This document shows, one piece after another, positions 31,379-39,093 of a DNA stretch of 51,951 nucleotides. Every line of letters begins with the position of its first letter. The first letter of the stretch is position 1. The stretch is from CBDUVZ01 sp965370805 (GTDB lineage: Bacteria > Hydrothermota > Tepidihabitantia > Tepidihabitantales > Tepidihabitantaceae): the NCBI GenBank assembly GCA_965370805.1, contig CBDUVZ010000006.1, positions 1 through 51,951 of the forward strand. Direction: 5' to 3'. The translations under genes were made by a program, and so were the position numbers. The notes beneath the pieces are model-generated. The model was not told where the DNA came from. It worked only from the letters and a program-made list of their open reading frames with translations, and searched no databases.

Positions 31379-31874
31379 AATCTACCGTCACTTTCGGGGC
31401 ATTTCGTCCCTTTTCTGACGGAATATTGTCACTTTTGCGATTATCGGGTTATTACCTTGTGGAACTACTCAGCAAACGGGCCGGAGAATATGGCCCGACC
31501 GTACCGGCCGGGGACATAACCTCATCCCCAGGGGATGGGGATTGTGTCCCCGCTTCTCCCGTCCTCGGCCTGCCCGCGCCTCCTTTCACTCGTACGCAGG
31601 CGGGCATTGGGATCGTGTCTCCGGTTCCTCCTTGCGGGAGAGGGATGGGTGAGGGGATTCGAGGCTGTGCCGGAGGTTTCGCGCGGAAGGACGGTCAACT
31701 GTCAGCGGCGGACGGGAGTTGCGAGTTGTGCTTCCTTGGCTTCAGCGCGAAACAAATAGTATTATGTCCCCGATATTCCCCAACGCGCGATGTTGAGACA
31801 TCTTCATCCGTCCTCCACGTAGTCCATGCGGCTGCCTCCACCCCCATGAAGGAAGGGTCGGAGTTCGCCGTCTA

Positions 31875-31940
31875 TCATTCTGCCAACGCCTCGTTCAGTT
31901 CTGCCAACACCTTGTCCAGCTCGCCGCCGGGAGTTCCGGG
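31875..31940 (-). pseudogene. 3' fragment of a small gene
   Basis: On the minus strand an open frame ends GELDKVLAELNEALAE-stop (stop at 31877-31875), with coding-like codon choice and a regular leucine pattern. Upstream it runs directly into the terminus of a repeated element (GTGTCCCCGGAACTCCC, minus strand), so the 5' part of the gene appears to have been lost or replaced. Confidence 0.4.
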
Positions 31941-31992
31941 GACACAACCTATCTCCTACCTATCCAACTCCGTCTGTCCGTTTTTTCCTGTC
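31935..31992 (-). repeat. Dispersed element, copy C (short form)
   Basis: Read on the minus strand: an ATGAAGATTGACAGG-type start, the head word ACGGACAGACGGAGTTGGAT, then almost at once the tail GTGTCCCCGGAACTCCC. It has the same head as 32385-32415 and 32573-32640 and the same tail as 32484-32503 and 33948-33968, without the central part. Confidence 0.6.
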
Positions 31993-32028
31993 AATCTTCA
32001 TGGCGGGTGGGCTGGCGTTGCCGTTTGG

Positions 32029-32346
32029 TTATTCTCCCAAGATTTCGCGAATACGGGCGAGCTTCTTCTGGTTGACCTTGTGGTTTGCGTAGAGATGCCA
32101 AACCAGGTCCTGCAATTCGGCGACGAGGCCTCGACGTTCTCCCTGCTGACAGTCGACCAGCTTGATGAGCCGGTTCGTGATCATCATTTTGATTCCGCGA
32201 GCGCTCTGCTCGCCAGTGCCGCGGATAGTCCAATAGACGTCCCAGTATTCATGCCGCGGGAGTTCCTCTCGCCAGATGTCCGCTATGGACTTTCCTTCCT
32301 GTGCAAGTCGTCTTATCCTTGCGGTTTCTTTCTTGGTTATGTCCAT
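32029..32346 (-). CDS. Small helical protein of unknown function
   Basis: 105 residues, mostly charged and helical, beginning MDITKKETARIRRLAQEGKS and ending LARIREILGE. AAGGAGG lies 7 nt before the ATG, a strong argument that it is real. I recognise no family. On the minus strand it is preceded by a head word of the dispersed element and followed by copy C, so it sits like a cassette between two elements. Confidence 0.7.
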   Translation of the reverse strand: MDITKKETARIRRLAQEGKSIADIWREELPRHEYWDVYWTIRGTGEQSARGIKMMITNRLIKLVDCQQGERRGLVAELQDLVWHLYANHKVNQKKLARIREILGE

Positions 32347-32384
32347 CTGCTACCTCCTTGGTAGTTGTGGAACTGCATCACTCG

Positions 32385-32415
32385 TTTCCTACCCATCCAA
32401 CTTCGTCTGTCCGTC
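32385..32415 (-). repeat. Head word of the dispersed element upstream of the 32029 gene
   Basis: On the minus strand ATGACGGACAGACGAAGTT then GGATGGGTAGGAA, matching the heads at 31960-31985 and 32573-32600. It lies about 40 nt before the start of the 105-residue protein gene. Confidence 0.6.
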
Positions 32416-32483
32416 ATCGGCTGAGAGGATACCGGCTGCGGCGGGAGGGTGCAAGGAGTCTTGCAGGTGCCTTCCTGGCGGCG

Positions 32484-32640
32484 GGGGAGTTCCGGGGACA
32501 CAATAAGAGATTATTGGCATTCGCTGGGCTAATCGGGACGTTTACCCTCTTTACGCATTTCCGATTCCGGTTGAGTCCCGCCCATTCAACTCCGCCTGCC
32601 CGTTTTCCTTGCCAGTCCTCATGGCAGGGGATTAGAGGCC
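32484..32640 (-). repeat. Dispersed element, copy A
   Basis: About 155 bp on the minus strand: ATGAGGACTGGCAAGG, head ACGGGCAGGCGGAGTTGAAT, GGGACTCAACCGGAATCGGAA, then the tail AATAATCTCTTATTGTGTCC and CCGGAACTCCC. The second half and tail match copy B at 33948-34110. It lies between the 93-residue and 105-residue protein genes. No gene is present in 32347-32729. Confidence 0.7.
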
Positions 32641-32729
32641 ATCAATCGCATCCTTCAGTAGTTCCTTCCTGGCGAAGCGAAGGTTCGTCAGATAGCATCA
32701 AGGATCCGCCGAATTCCATTCCGAGTAGC

Positions 32730-33011
32730 TCATGAGCCCCGGCTTTGTTTGCGACCCGGGCAATCGCCGAGATTGAAGTAGCGCCGCGTATCTCTGTAGC
32801 TATCGTTCAGTCTGTAGCAGTAGATTTCGTCGAACGTGGTGCCCAGCAAGTACCCATTATCGCGCACGAGCCTGAGGAACGCATCTTCCTCGTCGTGGCC
32901 GGCGGCAAACCCGATGACCTGTACGTTCTCGATATCTGGTTCACAATTCTCCGAATCCGGTTGATACGTGAATCCTTCCAGTGAGAGGAAAATGTAGTGT
33001 TGGGTCTTCAT
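32730..33011 (-). CDS. Small protein of unknown function, partner of the nuclease-like gene
   Basis: 93 residues beginning MKTQHYIFLSLEGFTYQP. It contains NVQVIGFAAGHDEEDAFLRL followed by DEIYCYRLND, a mixed alpha/beta composition. Its ATG overlaps the stop of the upstream gene (ATGA), so the two are translated together. Such a small downstream partner could be an inhibitor or specificity subunit, but that is inference. Confidence 0.72.
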   Translation of the reverse strand: MKTQHYIFLSLEGFTYQPDSENCEPDIENVQVIGFAAGHDEEDAFLRLVRDNGYLLGTTFDEIYCYRLNDSYRDTRRYFNLGDCPGRKQSRGS

Positions 33012-33817
33012 GTCTGTGTTCCTCTTCTTGAGTTTTGTAGTCTGCAGGGTGTGGCGCCATGACTGGGAAGGGCATCTTCCTCGGCGGCTCGGAGCTCTGC
33101 CGTCCTTGCGTGCATGACGGCCAAGCGGTCAAAGCTGAGGAATTCCACGCGGGTTCTTATCTCGGTGAACACGTCCCAACTGAGCGTATCTCTGTACTGC
33201 GGTTCACGGGATTTCGCTGCCACAATGAGCATTTTTGTGTTGAAATCGACCAACTGGGCGAACTTCATAAGCGAGGACTTGAAGTCCGTTGTGTATTCTA
33301 TCTCAAAGACTGAATTCGGGAGCCTCCTCCTGTTGAACCATACCACGTCAATGCTCCTTACCCGGTTGGTGATATCAGGGTAGGTGAACGGTGGCAGTTG
33401 GGTGGTAGTTGCTACATCTCCCAGTTTCCTGCGGAGGAAAAGCCTGTTCTTGTCTTGGGCCGGCACGTAGGTCCGGAAGTCCTTCAGGTTTCCCAGTTCG
33501 ACTGCAATGCCCTGGTAGTAGTAGTGCGAAACGTCCTTGCTACTCTGAGCGTGCTTTCCGGCTTTCACAACCAGTGCCAGTATCTCCGGCGGCAGCGTTC
33601 TGCGGTGACTCTTCAGCGCCCACAGGCCCGGTTGTACCTTGAAGACCCCCTTGGATTTCTGGACAATGCGTCTCATAGAGGCAAATGGAGTTTTGGTTTC
33701 CCATTCCACCCCCGGGATTCTCATGGCGTTTTCATACAAGTATTTGAGCGTCGCATACCCGCCGTTTCTCTCCATGGTCCTGATGACCGCTTCACGTTGG
33801 GTTGTCTTTCTAGCCAC
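33008..33817 (-). CDS. Predicted HARE-like winged helix plus nuclease-like protein
   Basis: 269 residues from GTG 33817. Residues of about 1-70 (TQREAVIRTMERNGGYATLK through PGLWALKSHR) resemble the HARE/winged-helix domain found on restriction enzymes. The C-terminal half contains RSIDVVWFNRRRLPNSVFEIEYTTD, spaced like the D...ExE of a PD-(D/E)xK nuclease fold. A longer frame from ATG 33985 reads straight through the tail of element copy B (MSTISYYVPG), so I reject that start. Possible restriction or repair role; low certainty on activity. Confidence 0.62.
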   Translation of the reverse strand: MARKTTQREAVIRTMERNGGYATLKYLYENAMRIPGVEWETKTPFASMRRIVQKSKGVFKVQPGLWALKSHRRTLPPEILALVVKAGKHAQSSKDVSHYYYQGIAVELGNLKDFRTYVPAQDKNRLFLRRKLGDVATTTQLPPFTYPDITNRVRSIDVVWFNRRRLPNSVFEIEYTTDFKSSLMKFAQLVDFNTKMLIVAAKSREPQYRDTLSWDVFTEIRTRVEFLSFDRLAVMHARTAELRAAEEDALPSHGATPCRLQNSRRGTQT

Positions 33818-33947
33818 GACCTCTAATCTAGACCGAACTGCTCGTGAGTCAAGCGGCGATGTGATTTCCCTTTGCACAGCCGCTTCCCATCCGATTGTAG
33901 TTTCTGATATCAAGGCACATATGCGGGGATGGCGGTTGTCTCGGCTG

Positions 33948-34110
33948 AGGGGAATTCCGGGGACATAATAAGAGATTGTTGACATTCGCCGGAAAAACCC
34001 GGGACACTTGAGCCATCGGATGGCACCTGCGCTCGCGTAGCGGTCGGTCTTCCGACGAACGCAGAGCCCCCTGACGTACTTCCGATTCCGGTAGAGTTAT
34101 AGTCCCGCTG
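33948..34110 (-). repeat. Dispersed element, copy B
   Basis: On the minus strand it starts near GGGACTATAACTCTACCGGA, continues ATCGGAAGTACG, has a different middle from copy A, and ends GCGAATGTCAACAATCTC then TTATTATGTCCCCGGAATTC. Tail identity with copy A is about 90 per cent over about 40 bp by eye. The tail wording TGTCCCCGGAATT recalls sequences I associate with REP/RAYT-type elements; no transposase is present here. Confidence 0.7.
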
Positions 34111-34272
34111 GATTGCGGACCGCGAAATCCGGAGAGAGCGGAACGGAGTTACGGCGGACCAAAGCGGCAGCTTTGCTGCCGCAGTCCAAAGCCCGGCGGG
34201 TTTGTGGGCGGCTGCACGGGTATGGCCCTGCGTGAAGCCGAAGACGTGAGTCGTGACGTTTCCGGCGGCGAA

Positions 34273-34500
34273 CTTGGCGACGACATTGGCGAAGCAATTG
34301 GCGAAGATTCTATCGGCGAGCCTGGCGAAGAGATTGGCGAAGTTGTTGGCGAGGATATTGGCGAAGTAATTGGCGATACGATTGGCGAAGGAGTGAGCGA
34401 GGAAGTCGGCGAGGAAATTGGCGACATAGCTGACGGCGGGATTAACGACGCGATTGGCGACGAAGCTGACGGCGGGATTAGCGACGAGGTTGGCGACGGT
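34273..34500. repeat. 12-bp-period minisatellite array 2 (19 units)
   Basis: Nineteen 12-bp units, typical unit ATTGGCGAAGNN, unrelated in sequence to array 1. Units 13-15 and 16-18 form a duplicated 36-bp higher-order unit (GCTGACGGCGGGATTA in both). In the plus frame the units read (I/V)-G-(E/D)-x with GAA, GAG, GAC and GAT all used, which resembles third-position wobble, so a short acidic repeat protein (from ATG 34222 to 34572) cannot be excluded; it lacks a ribosome-binding site. Other frames on both strands are also open. Confidence 0.88.
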
Positions 34501-34661
34501 TCTGGGGAACAATGTAGGCAACATCCTGGGCGGGGGAGGGGGTTTTGGCGGGAACCGGCTAACAGACTATAAGTGAAGAGGTTGCGCGGAATTCCGGCTT
34601 GCGGACAATGAGACAATACTGTATCATGTACTGATGGAGACCTGTACATGAACGGGCAGGA

Positions 34662-34752
34662 TGAGGAAGTGAACCACGGATGGACACGGATAGACACAGA
34701 TGAAGCCGGAAGTCAGAGGTCAGAGTGCAGAAGTCAGAATGCCGAATGTGGA
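34662..34752. repeat. Word repeats (ACACGGATAGACACAG, GTCAGA, GAATGCCGAATG)
   Basis: GAACCACGGATGGACACGGA, TAGACACAGATGAAGCCGGA, then AGTCAGAGGTCAGAG, AAGTCAGAATGCCGAATG. The first word is the complement of the TCCGTGTCTATCCGTG word at 5803. The region 33818-34768 contains no gene I can support apart from the doubtful frame in array 2. Confidence 0.7.
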
Positions 34753-34768
34753 TGGCAGTCAGGGCGGC

Positions 34769-35779
34769 TCAGGTTGTCCAGCGGTCGAACTGCTTGAGCC
34801 AGTCGGGTTCTACTTCGTTCCCGGCGATTGCCTTTTCGAGTGTCTTGCGGGCCTGGTTTGCATCCAGTGGGGTCCAGTGCTGCCATTTGGTTGGTCCGTA
34901 GTCCTGGTATCCCTGCAGTACGGCGCTGGTGCGGCCGGTGATTTCGGCTGCGGTGCCGAACTGTCTGCCGAGCGCTTTCGCTTTGCCGTAGGCCAGTTTG
35001 AGCAGGGCGGGATAGCGGTAGTCGCGGGCCATGTGGTGGTCGATAACCAGCGTTTTGAGTTGCTTCGTCGCCAGGATGCGACAGATGTTGATGATGCTCC
35101 TGACCAGGTCGAAGTCGGTGGCGAACCGGCCCAACTGATACGTGGGATAGCCGTCCAGGATTACGGTCTGTGCTTTGGAGGCGCAGATGAGGTCGGTGGT
35201 CTCCTTTTCAGTCGGGCCGCTGACGTCGGAAGTGATGAGCAGTTTTTCCCTGCCCCGTTTGATTTCGGTCATGATGACTTTGCCGGGCTCGGCGTTGTGG
35301 CGGCCGTGCCAGACCGGTTCGGAGAAAGCCACTTCGGTCCTTCCGAATCGGAACCGCCGGCCGTCGGCCCAGATTGTCTCTTCGGGCAGGCCGTCAATGG
35401 ATTTGTGGAATCGTCGAGCCCGAGCCGCCTGTTTCGGTGGCAGGTCGTCGATTGCCTTGGCGAAGAGGGTCTTGCCGCCGTAGACTTCGCTGTCGCGGAG
35501 GGGGATGTAGTGGTCGAGATGGTAGTGAGAGACGACGATGGCCTGCGATGAGATGCAGGCTTTGCGGCAGGCTTCGGAGTGTTTCTCCTGCAGTTGCCGG
35601 CGCAGGTTTTCGGGCAGGGGAAACGACGGCGATACGAGTGACGCGCCCGGGTCGATAGTGATGGTTACTTCCGGCGTTTTGACCAGGGTGCACATGCTCT
35701 TGACCCCGAAGGAGTCGAAGGCGACGTACTCGACTTGAATCCTGGGACCGCCGCCGATTACCGGGTCAGTGAGTTTCAT
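34769..35779 (-). CDS. MBL-fold metallo-hydrolase (UPF0282-like)
   Basis: 336 residues. FDSFGVKSMCTLV and ITIDPG are followed by the zinc motif H85-Y-H87-L-D89-H90. Later VWHGRHNAEPGKV, LITSDVSGP, VILDGYPTYQLG and LVIDHHMARD supply further metal ligands. The pattern resembles the mainly archaeal UPF0282 family; substrate unknown. Its ATG overlaps the cdsA stop (ATGA), making it the last gene of the translation/envelope operon. Confidence 0.8.
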   Translation of the reverse strand: MKLTDPVIGGGPRIQVEYVAFDSFGVKSMCTLVKTPEVTITIDPGASLVSPSFPLPENLRRQLQEKHSEACRKACISSQAIVVSHYHLDHYIPLRDSEVYGGKTLFAKAIDDLPPKQAARARRFHKSIDGLPEETIWADGRRFRFGRTEVAFSEPVWHGRHNAEPGKVIMTEIKRGREKLLITSDVSGPTEKETTDLICASKAQTVILDGYPTYQLGRFATDFDLVRSIINICRILATKQLKTLVIDHHMARDYRYPALLKLAYGKAKALGRQFGTAAEITGRTSAVLQGYQDYGPTKWQHWTPLDANQARKTLEKAIAGNEVEPDWLKQFDRWTT

Positions 35780-36588
35780 CGCAGGTAGAACAGCAGCAGG
35801 TAGTACCAGGCCGGGACTGAGAAGAGCAGGCTGTCCACGCGGTCGAGGAACCCGCCGTGTTCGCCCAGGGCAGTGGAGCTGTCTTTGATGCCGGCGGCGC
35901 GTTTGAAGATGGACTCGAACAGGTCTCCAATCTGGGCGACCGCGCCGAGGCCGACGCCGATAAATGCGAGGTAGAACCATGGCCTGCCGGCAAGCGGGGA
36001 GAACTGCTTGAGGAAGAGCGCGGCGAGCAGTGCCGAGAAGATGAGGCCGGCGATGAATCCTTCCCGGGTTTTGTGCGGGCTGAGGCGCGGGGTCAGTTTG
36101 TGGCGACCGAGGAGTTTGCCGAATCCCCAGGCCGCGGTGTCATTGGTCCAGGTGAGGAGCAGCGGAAACAGCACCAGCCATGAGGAGACCGAATGCCGGA
36201 CAGTCAGTTCTTTGAGCATGACCAGGTGCGCGGGCAGGAACCCGAGATAGACGATGACGAACAGTCCGTAGACCGGGATACGGGGCCTGCTGGTGCCGAG
36301 GACAACGGCGATGACGAATATCGCGGCCAGCGGTACAATCAGGAAGACCGGCAACCAGCCCAGCCACGCAGCAGCGGCCAGTGCAGCGTTCAGGGAAGCG
36401 AGGAGCCACGGGTTCAGATGGATTTCCGCAATCTTGAGCAGCCTGACGAACTCGATGGTGGCAAGGACCGACCAGACGGCAACCACCAGGGCGAGCAGCC
36501 ACGTCGAACCGAATACCGCGACGAGTGACGCCGCAACACCGAGCAGGGTCCCGATGACCAGCCGGCCGAGGAGTCCGGTCGTCTTCAA
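35776..36588 (-). CDS. cdsA: Phosphatidate cytidylyltransferase
   Basis: 270 residues with about seven membrane helices. The C-terminal signature IKDSSTALGEHGGFLDRVDS is the CDP-diglyceride synthase motif with its metal-binding aspartates. It makes CDP-diacylglycerol for phospholipid synthesis. It overlaps uppS by ATGA upstream and the MBL gene downstream, the common uppS-cdsA arrangement. Confidence 0.93.
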   Translation of the reverse strand: MKTTGLLGRLVIGTLLGVAASLVAVFGSTWLLALVVAVWSVLATIEFVRLLKIAEIHLNPWLLASLNAALAAAAWLGWLPVFLIVPLAAIFVIAVVLGTSRPRIPVYGLFVIVYLGFLPAHLVMLKELTVRHSVSSWLVLFPLLLTWTNDTAAWGFGKLLGRHKLTPRLSPHKTREGFIAGLIFSALLAALFLKQFSPLAGRPWFYLAFIGVGLGAVAQIGDLFESIFKRAAGIKDSSTALGEHGGFLDRVDSLLFSVPAWYYLLLFYLR

Positions 36589-37265
36589 ATCCGGCCGAAA
36601 CGGCGCTGGCGGCGTCCGTAGTCCTCGATTGCGGCGAGTATCTGTTCCCGCCGGAAATCCGGCCAGAGGGTGTCTGTGAAGTAGAGTTCGGTGTAGGCCA
36701 TCTGCCAGAGCAGGTAGTTCGAGATGCGCTTTTCCCCGCCGGTGCGGACCAGGAGGTCCGGGTCAGGCAGGGAAGCATCATAGAGCAGGCCGGCGAAATC
36801 CTGCTCGTTTTCGGGGATGGTATTCTGCGTGATTGCTTTCCGGCAGGCGTCGATGATTTCGGTTCGACCTCCGTAACTCAGAGCCAGGGTGAAGACGAGA
36901 CCGGTATTGGCTGCCGTTGCGGATGTCAGGTCGTCGAGGTTGGTCCGGACAGCGTCCGGCAGGTCGGTGAGACGGCCGATGGCGCGCACCTGGACGTTGT
37001 TCTTCATGAGTCCGGGTTGCTCTTCCTTCAATGACCGGGCCATCAGTTTCATCAGGCCGTTGACTTCCCTTTTCGGGCGCTGCCAGTTCTCGGTTGAGAA
37101 GGAGTAGACGGTCAGGTATTTCACTCCGGTGTCGCTGCAGGCCTGCACGACTTCATGCAGGGCTTTGACGCCTTCGCGGTGTCCGAGAGCCCGGGGCAGG
37201 CCGCGGCGTCTGGCCCAACGACCGTTGCCGTCCATGATGGCGGCGATGTGGGCCGGGACTTCCAA
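36585..37265 (-). CDS. uppS: Isoprenyl (undecaprenyl) diphosphate synthase
   Basis: 226 residues. IAAIMDGNGRWA contains the catalytic Asp12; LTVYSFSTENWQRP and the C-terminal DLLVRTGGEKRISNYLLWQ and ELYFTDTLWPDF are all typical of cis-prenyltransferases. The product is the lipid carrier for peptidoglycan and other envelope polymers. It lies 4 nt after frr and overlaps cdsA. Confidence 0.96.
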   Translation of the reverse strand: MEVPAHIAAIMDGNGRWARRRGLPRALGHREGVKALHEVVQACSDTGVKYLTVYSFSTENWQRPKREVNGLMKLMARSLKEEQPGLMKNNVQVRAIGRLTDLPDAVRTNLDDLTSATAANTGLVFTLALSYGGRTEIIDACRKAITQNTIPENEQDFAGLLYDASLPDPDLLVRTGGEKRISNYLLWQMAYTELYFTDTLWPDFRREQILAAIEDYGRRQRRFGRI

Positions 37266-37269
37266 AGCC

Positions 37270-37827
37270 CTACTGCTCCAGTATTTCGGTTTCTTTCTGT
37301 TTCAGCAGCTTGTCGAGCCGGGCGATGTACTCGTCGGTCAGTTCCTGGACTTTCTTCGTGCCCGTCTTGGCGTCGTCCTCGGAAATCTCCTTGTCCTTTT
37401 CCAGTTTCTTCACCTGCTCGTTGGCGTCGCGACGGAGATTGCGCACCGCGATGCGGGCGTCTTCGGTCAGCTTGCCGCAGAGTTTGGCCAGTACCTTGCG
37501 TCGTTCCGCGGTGAGTGGCGGAATCTGGACGCGGATGAGGTTCGCTTCGACCTGAGGATTGAGGCCCAGTTCGGCTTTGTGAATCGCCTTTTCCACGTCC
37601 GGCAGGATCGACCGGTCCCAGGGCTGGATTACGAGTTGCCGCGGCTCGGGCACCGAGATGCTCGCGACCTGCTTGAGCGGTGTCACGGTGCCGTAGCAGT
37701 CGACTTTCACTCCGTCGAGAATGGCGGGGTTGGCCCGTGAGGTTCTGATCCGGGCGAACTCGCCCTCCAGTACCTCGACCGACTTAGTCATGCCGGCTCC
37801 CAGTTCCTTGTACAGCTTTTCTAGCAT
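37270..37827 (-). CDS. frr: Ribosome recycling factor
   Basis: 185 residues, standard length. EFARIRTSRANPAILDGVKVD, a central beta domain with ISVPEPRQLVIQPWD, and IRVQIPPLTAERRKVLAK followed by AVRNLRRDANEQVKK are diagnostic. It releases ribosomes from mRNA after termination. Its ATG lies within the last codons of pyrH (7-nt overlap). Confidence 0.97.
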   Translation of the reverse strand: MLEKLYKELGAGMTKSVEVLEGEFARIRTSRANPAILDGVKVDCYGTVTPLKQVASISVPEPRQLVIQPWDRSILPDVEKAIHKAELGLNPQVEANLIRVQIPPLTAERRKVLAKLCGKLTEDARIAVRNLRRDANEQVKKLEKDKEISEDDAKTGTKKVQELTDEYIARLDKLLKQKETEILEQ

Positions 37828-38507
37828 ATGTAGCTCCCGATTTGCTTTCCTTGGATGATACTCAGAATAGCTCCGGGTCGGGCAATGTCAAAGACGTGGA
37901 TTGGAATCCGTCTTGCCATGCACAGGGCAAAGGCGGTCATGTCCATTACCCCGAGCCGGTCGGCCAGGACTTTCTCAAAGGATATCCGGCGGTAGAGGCG
38001 CGCTTTGCTGTTCTTGTTCGGATCGGCCGAGTAGATGCCCGCAACATTGGTGCCTTTGAGAATCGCTTCGGCCTGCAGTTCCGCGGCTCGAAGTGCCGCT
38101 CCCGAGTCGGTCGAGAAAAAGGGGTTGCCGGTGCCGCCGGACAGAACGAGGATGTTTCCCTCGGCCAGTTCCTGACGTCCCTTTTCCGTGGTGAACCCTT
38201 CGACGAAGCCCGGAATGGCCCGAGCCGAGAGATGGCAGGCTGTAGTTCTGCGGCTCAGCAGTTCGGTGAGGCGGATGCCGTTGATGACCGTGGCGAGCAT
38301 TCCGGCCCGGTCGGCAAGAGTCCGGTCCATGTCTCCGGTGTCGCGACCGCGCAGGATGTTGCCGCCGCCCACGACTACCGCCAGGGCGACAGTTTTCTTC
38401 CGGGCCTGGATCAACTGGTCGGTGACCGACGTGAGCAACTCGCTGGAGGCGAAACACTCGCCTGAGAGCTTCAGGACGACCCGGTTGTAAGGCTGGCGGC
38501 TACTCAC
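37821..38507 (-). CDS. pyrH: Uridylate kinase (UMP kinase)
   Basis: 228 residues from GTG 38507, which overlaps the last codons of tsf (GTGAGTAG). The N-terminus NRVVLKLSGECF, glycine loop VVVGGGNILRG, the aspartates of DTGDMDRTLADRAGMLATV and the C-terminal DMTAFALCM fit bacterial UMP kinases of the amino acid kinase fold. A longer frame upstream is only the shadow of tsf. Confidence 0.95.
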   Translation of the reverse strand: MSSRQPYNRVVLKLSGECFASSELLTSVTDQLIQARKKTVALAVVVGGGNILRGRDTGDMDRTLADRAGMLATVINGIRLTELLSRRTTACHLSARAIPGFVEGFTTEKGRQELAEGNILVLSGGTGNPFFSTDSGAALRAAELQAEAILKGTNVAGIYSADPNKNSKARLYRRISFEKVLADRLGVMDMTAFALCMARRIPIHVFDIARPGAILSIIQGKQIGSYIC

Positions 38508-39093
38508 CCACTTTGAACCGGGTGAATCTCGTGACGCGGATGTTCTCCCCGAACTTGGCGATCTGTTCCTTGAGGTAGTCGCCGACAGCCTTTTCCGGCG
38601 TCTTGACAAAGGGTTGCTCGAGCAGGCAGGCATCGGCGTAGAACTTCTCCAGCTTGCCGGTGACGATCTTCTCGGCAATCTTCTCGGGTTTGCCGGATTG
38701 GGCAACCTGTTCCCGGTAGATCCGTTTCTCCCGGTCAATCACTTCGGCGGGAATGCCATCGCGGTCAATCGCTTCCGGGTCGGTGGCGGCGATGTGCATC
38801 GCAAGGTCGCGGACAAAGCGGCGGAATTCCTGGTTCCGGGCAACGAAGTCGGTTTCGACGTCCACTTCGATAAGCACGCCCAGCCGTTCGCCCGGGTGGA
38901 TGTAGGCTTCGATGACGCCGGCGCTGGTGGTTCTTTCCGCTCTCCTGGCGGCTTTGGCAATGCCTTTCTTGCGGAGGACCTCGATTGCCTTGTCGATGTC
39001 GCCGTCAGCCTCCTGGAGTGCGTTCTTGCAGTCCATCATGCCGGCGCTGGTGCGGGCGCGGAGTTCCTTGACCTTCTCCAGAGCCTGGCTCAG
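38500..39093 (-). CDS. tsf: Elongation factor Ts with an apparent CTG start
   Basis: 197 residues. The UBA-like N-terminus continues LRARTSAGMMDCKNALQE, and the core contains EVDVETDFVARN. The first ATG in frame (39039) lies inside this essential signature, so the gene must start upstream. The only workable codon is CTG 39093, 4 nt after a GGGAGGAAAG ribosome-binding site and overlapping the rpsB stop as CTGA. No ATG, GTG or TTG occurs in frame between the rpsB stop and 39039. Length suits the short EF-Ts class. Confidence 0.9.
   Translation of the reverse strand: MSQALEKVKELRARTSAGMMDCKNALQEADGDIDKAIEVLRKKGIAKAARRAERTTSAGVIEAYIHPGERLGVLIEVDVETDFVARNQEFRRFVRDLAMHIAATDPEAIDRDGIPAEVIDREKRIYREQVAQSGKPEKIAEKIVTGKLEKFYADACLLEQPFVKTPEKAVGDYLKEQIAKFGENIRVTRFTRFKVGE

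Noticed and set aside
31002..31391. Minus-strand frame with Cys every fourth residue (C-Q-x-x repeats)
   Set aside because: It is created by the 12-bp period of array 1; the TGT codon never varies in its third position, the start has no ribosome-binding site and other frames are equally open.
31351..32364. 337-residue plus-strand frame
   Set aside because: Runs through repeated elements, a gene fragment and antisense to the 105-residue gene; composition is not protein-like and no start signal exists.
33008..33985. Start of the nuclease-like gene at ATG 33985
   Set aside because: The first about 14 codons are the tail of repeated element copy B, so the shorter GTG start at 33817 is preferred.
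31875..34110. Integron cassette array with attC sites
   Set aside because: GTTGGAT/GTTGAAT and ACTCAAC fit the GTTRRRY and RYYYAAC patterns, but the order and spacing do not form attC hairpins and no integrase is present. Kept only as a cassette-like finding.
34273..34500. Diversity-generating retroelement variable region
   Set aside because: No reverse transcriptase, no template repeat and no adenine-specific substitution pattern.
33910..34524. Minus-strand frame with F-A-N-x repeats over array 2
   Set aside because: The variable base falls on the first codon position in this frame, not the third, and the frame continues into element copy B and its tail. It is a by-product of the array.
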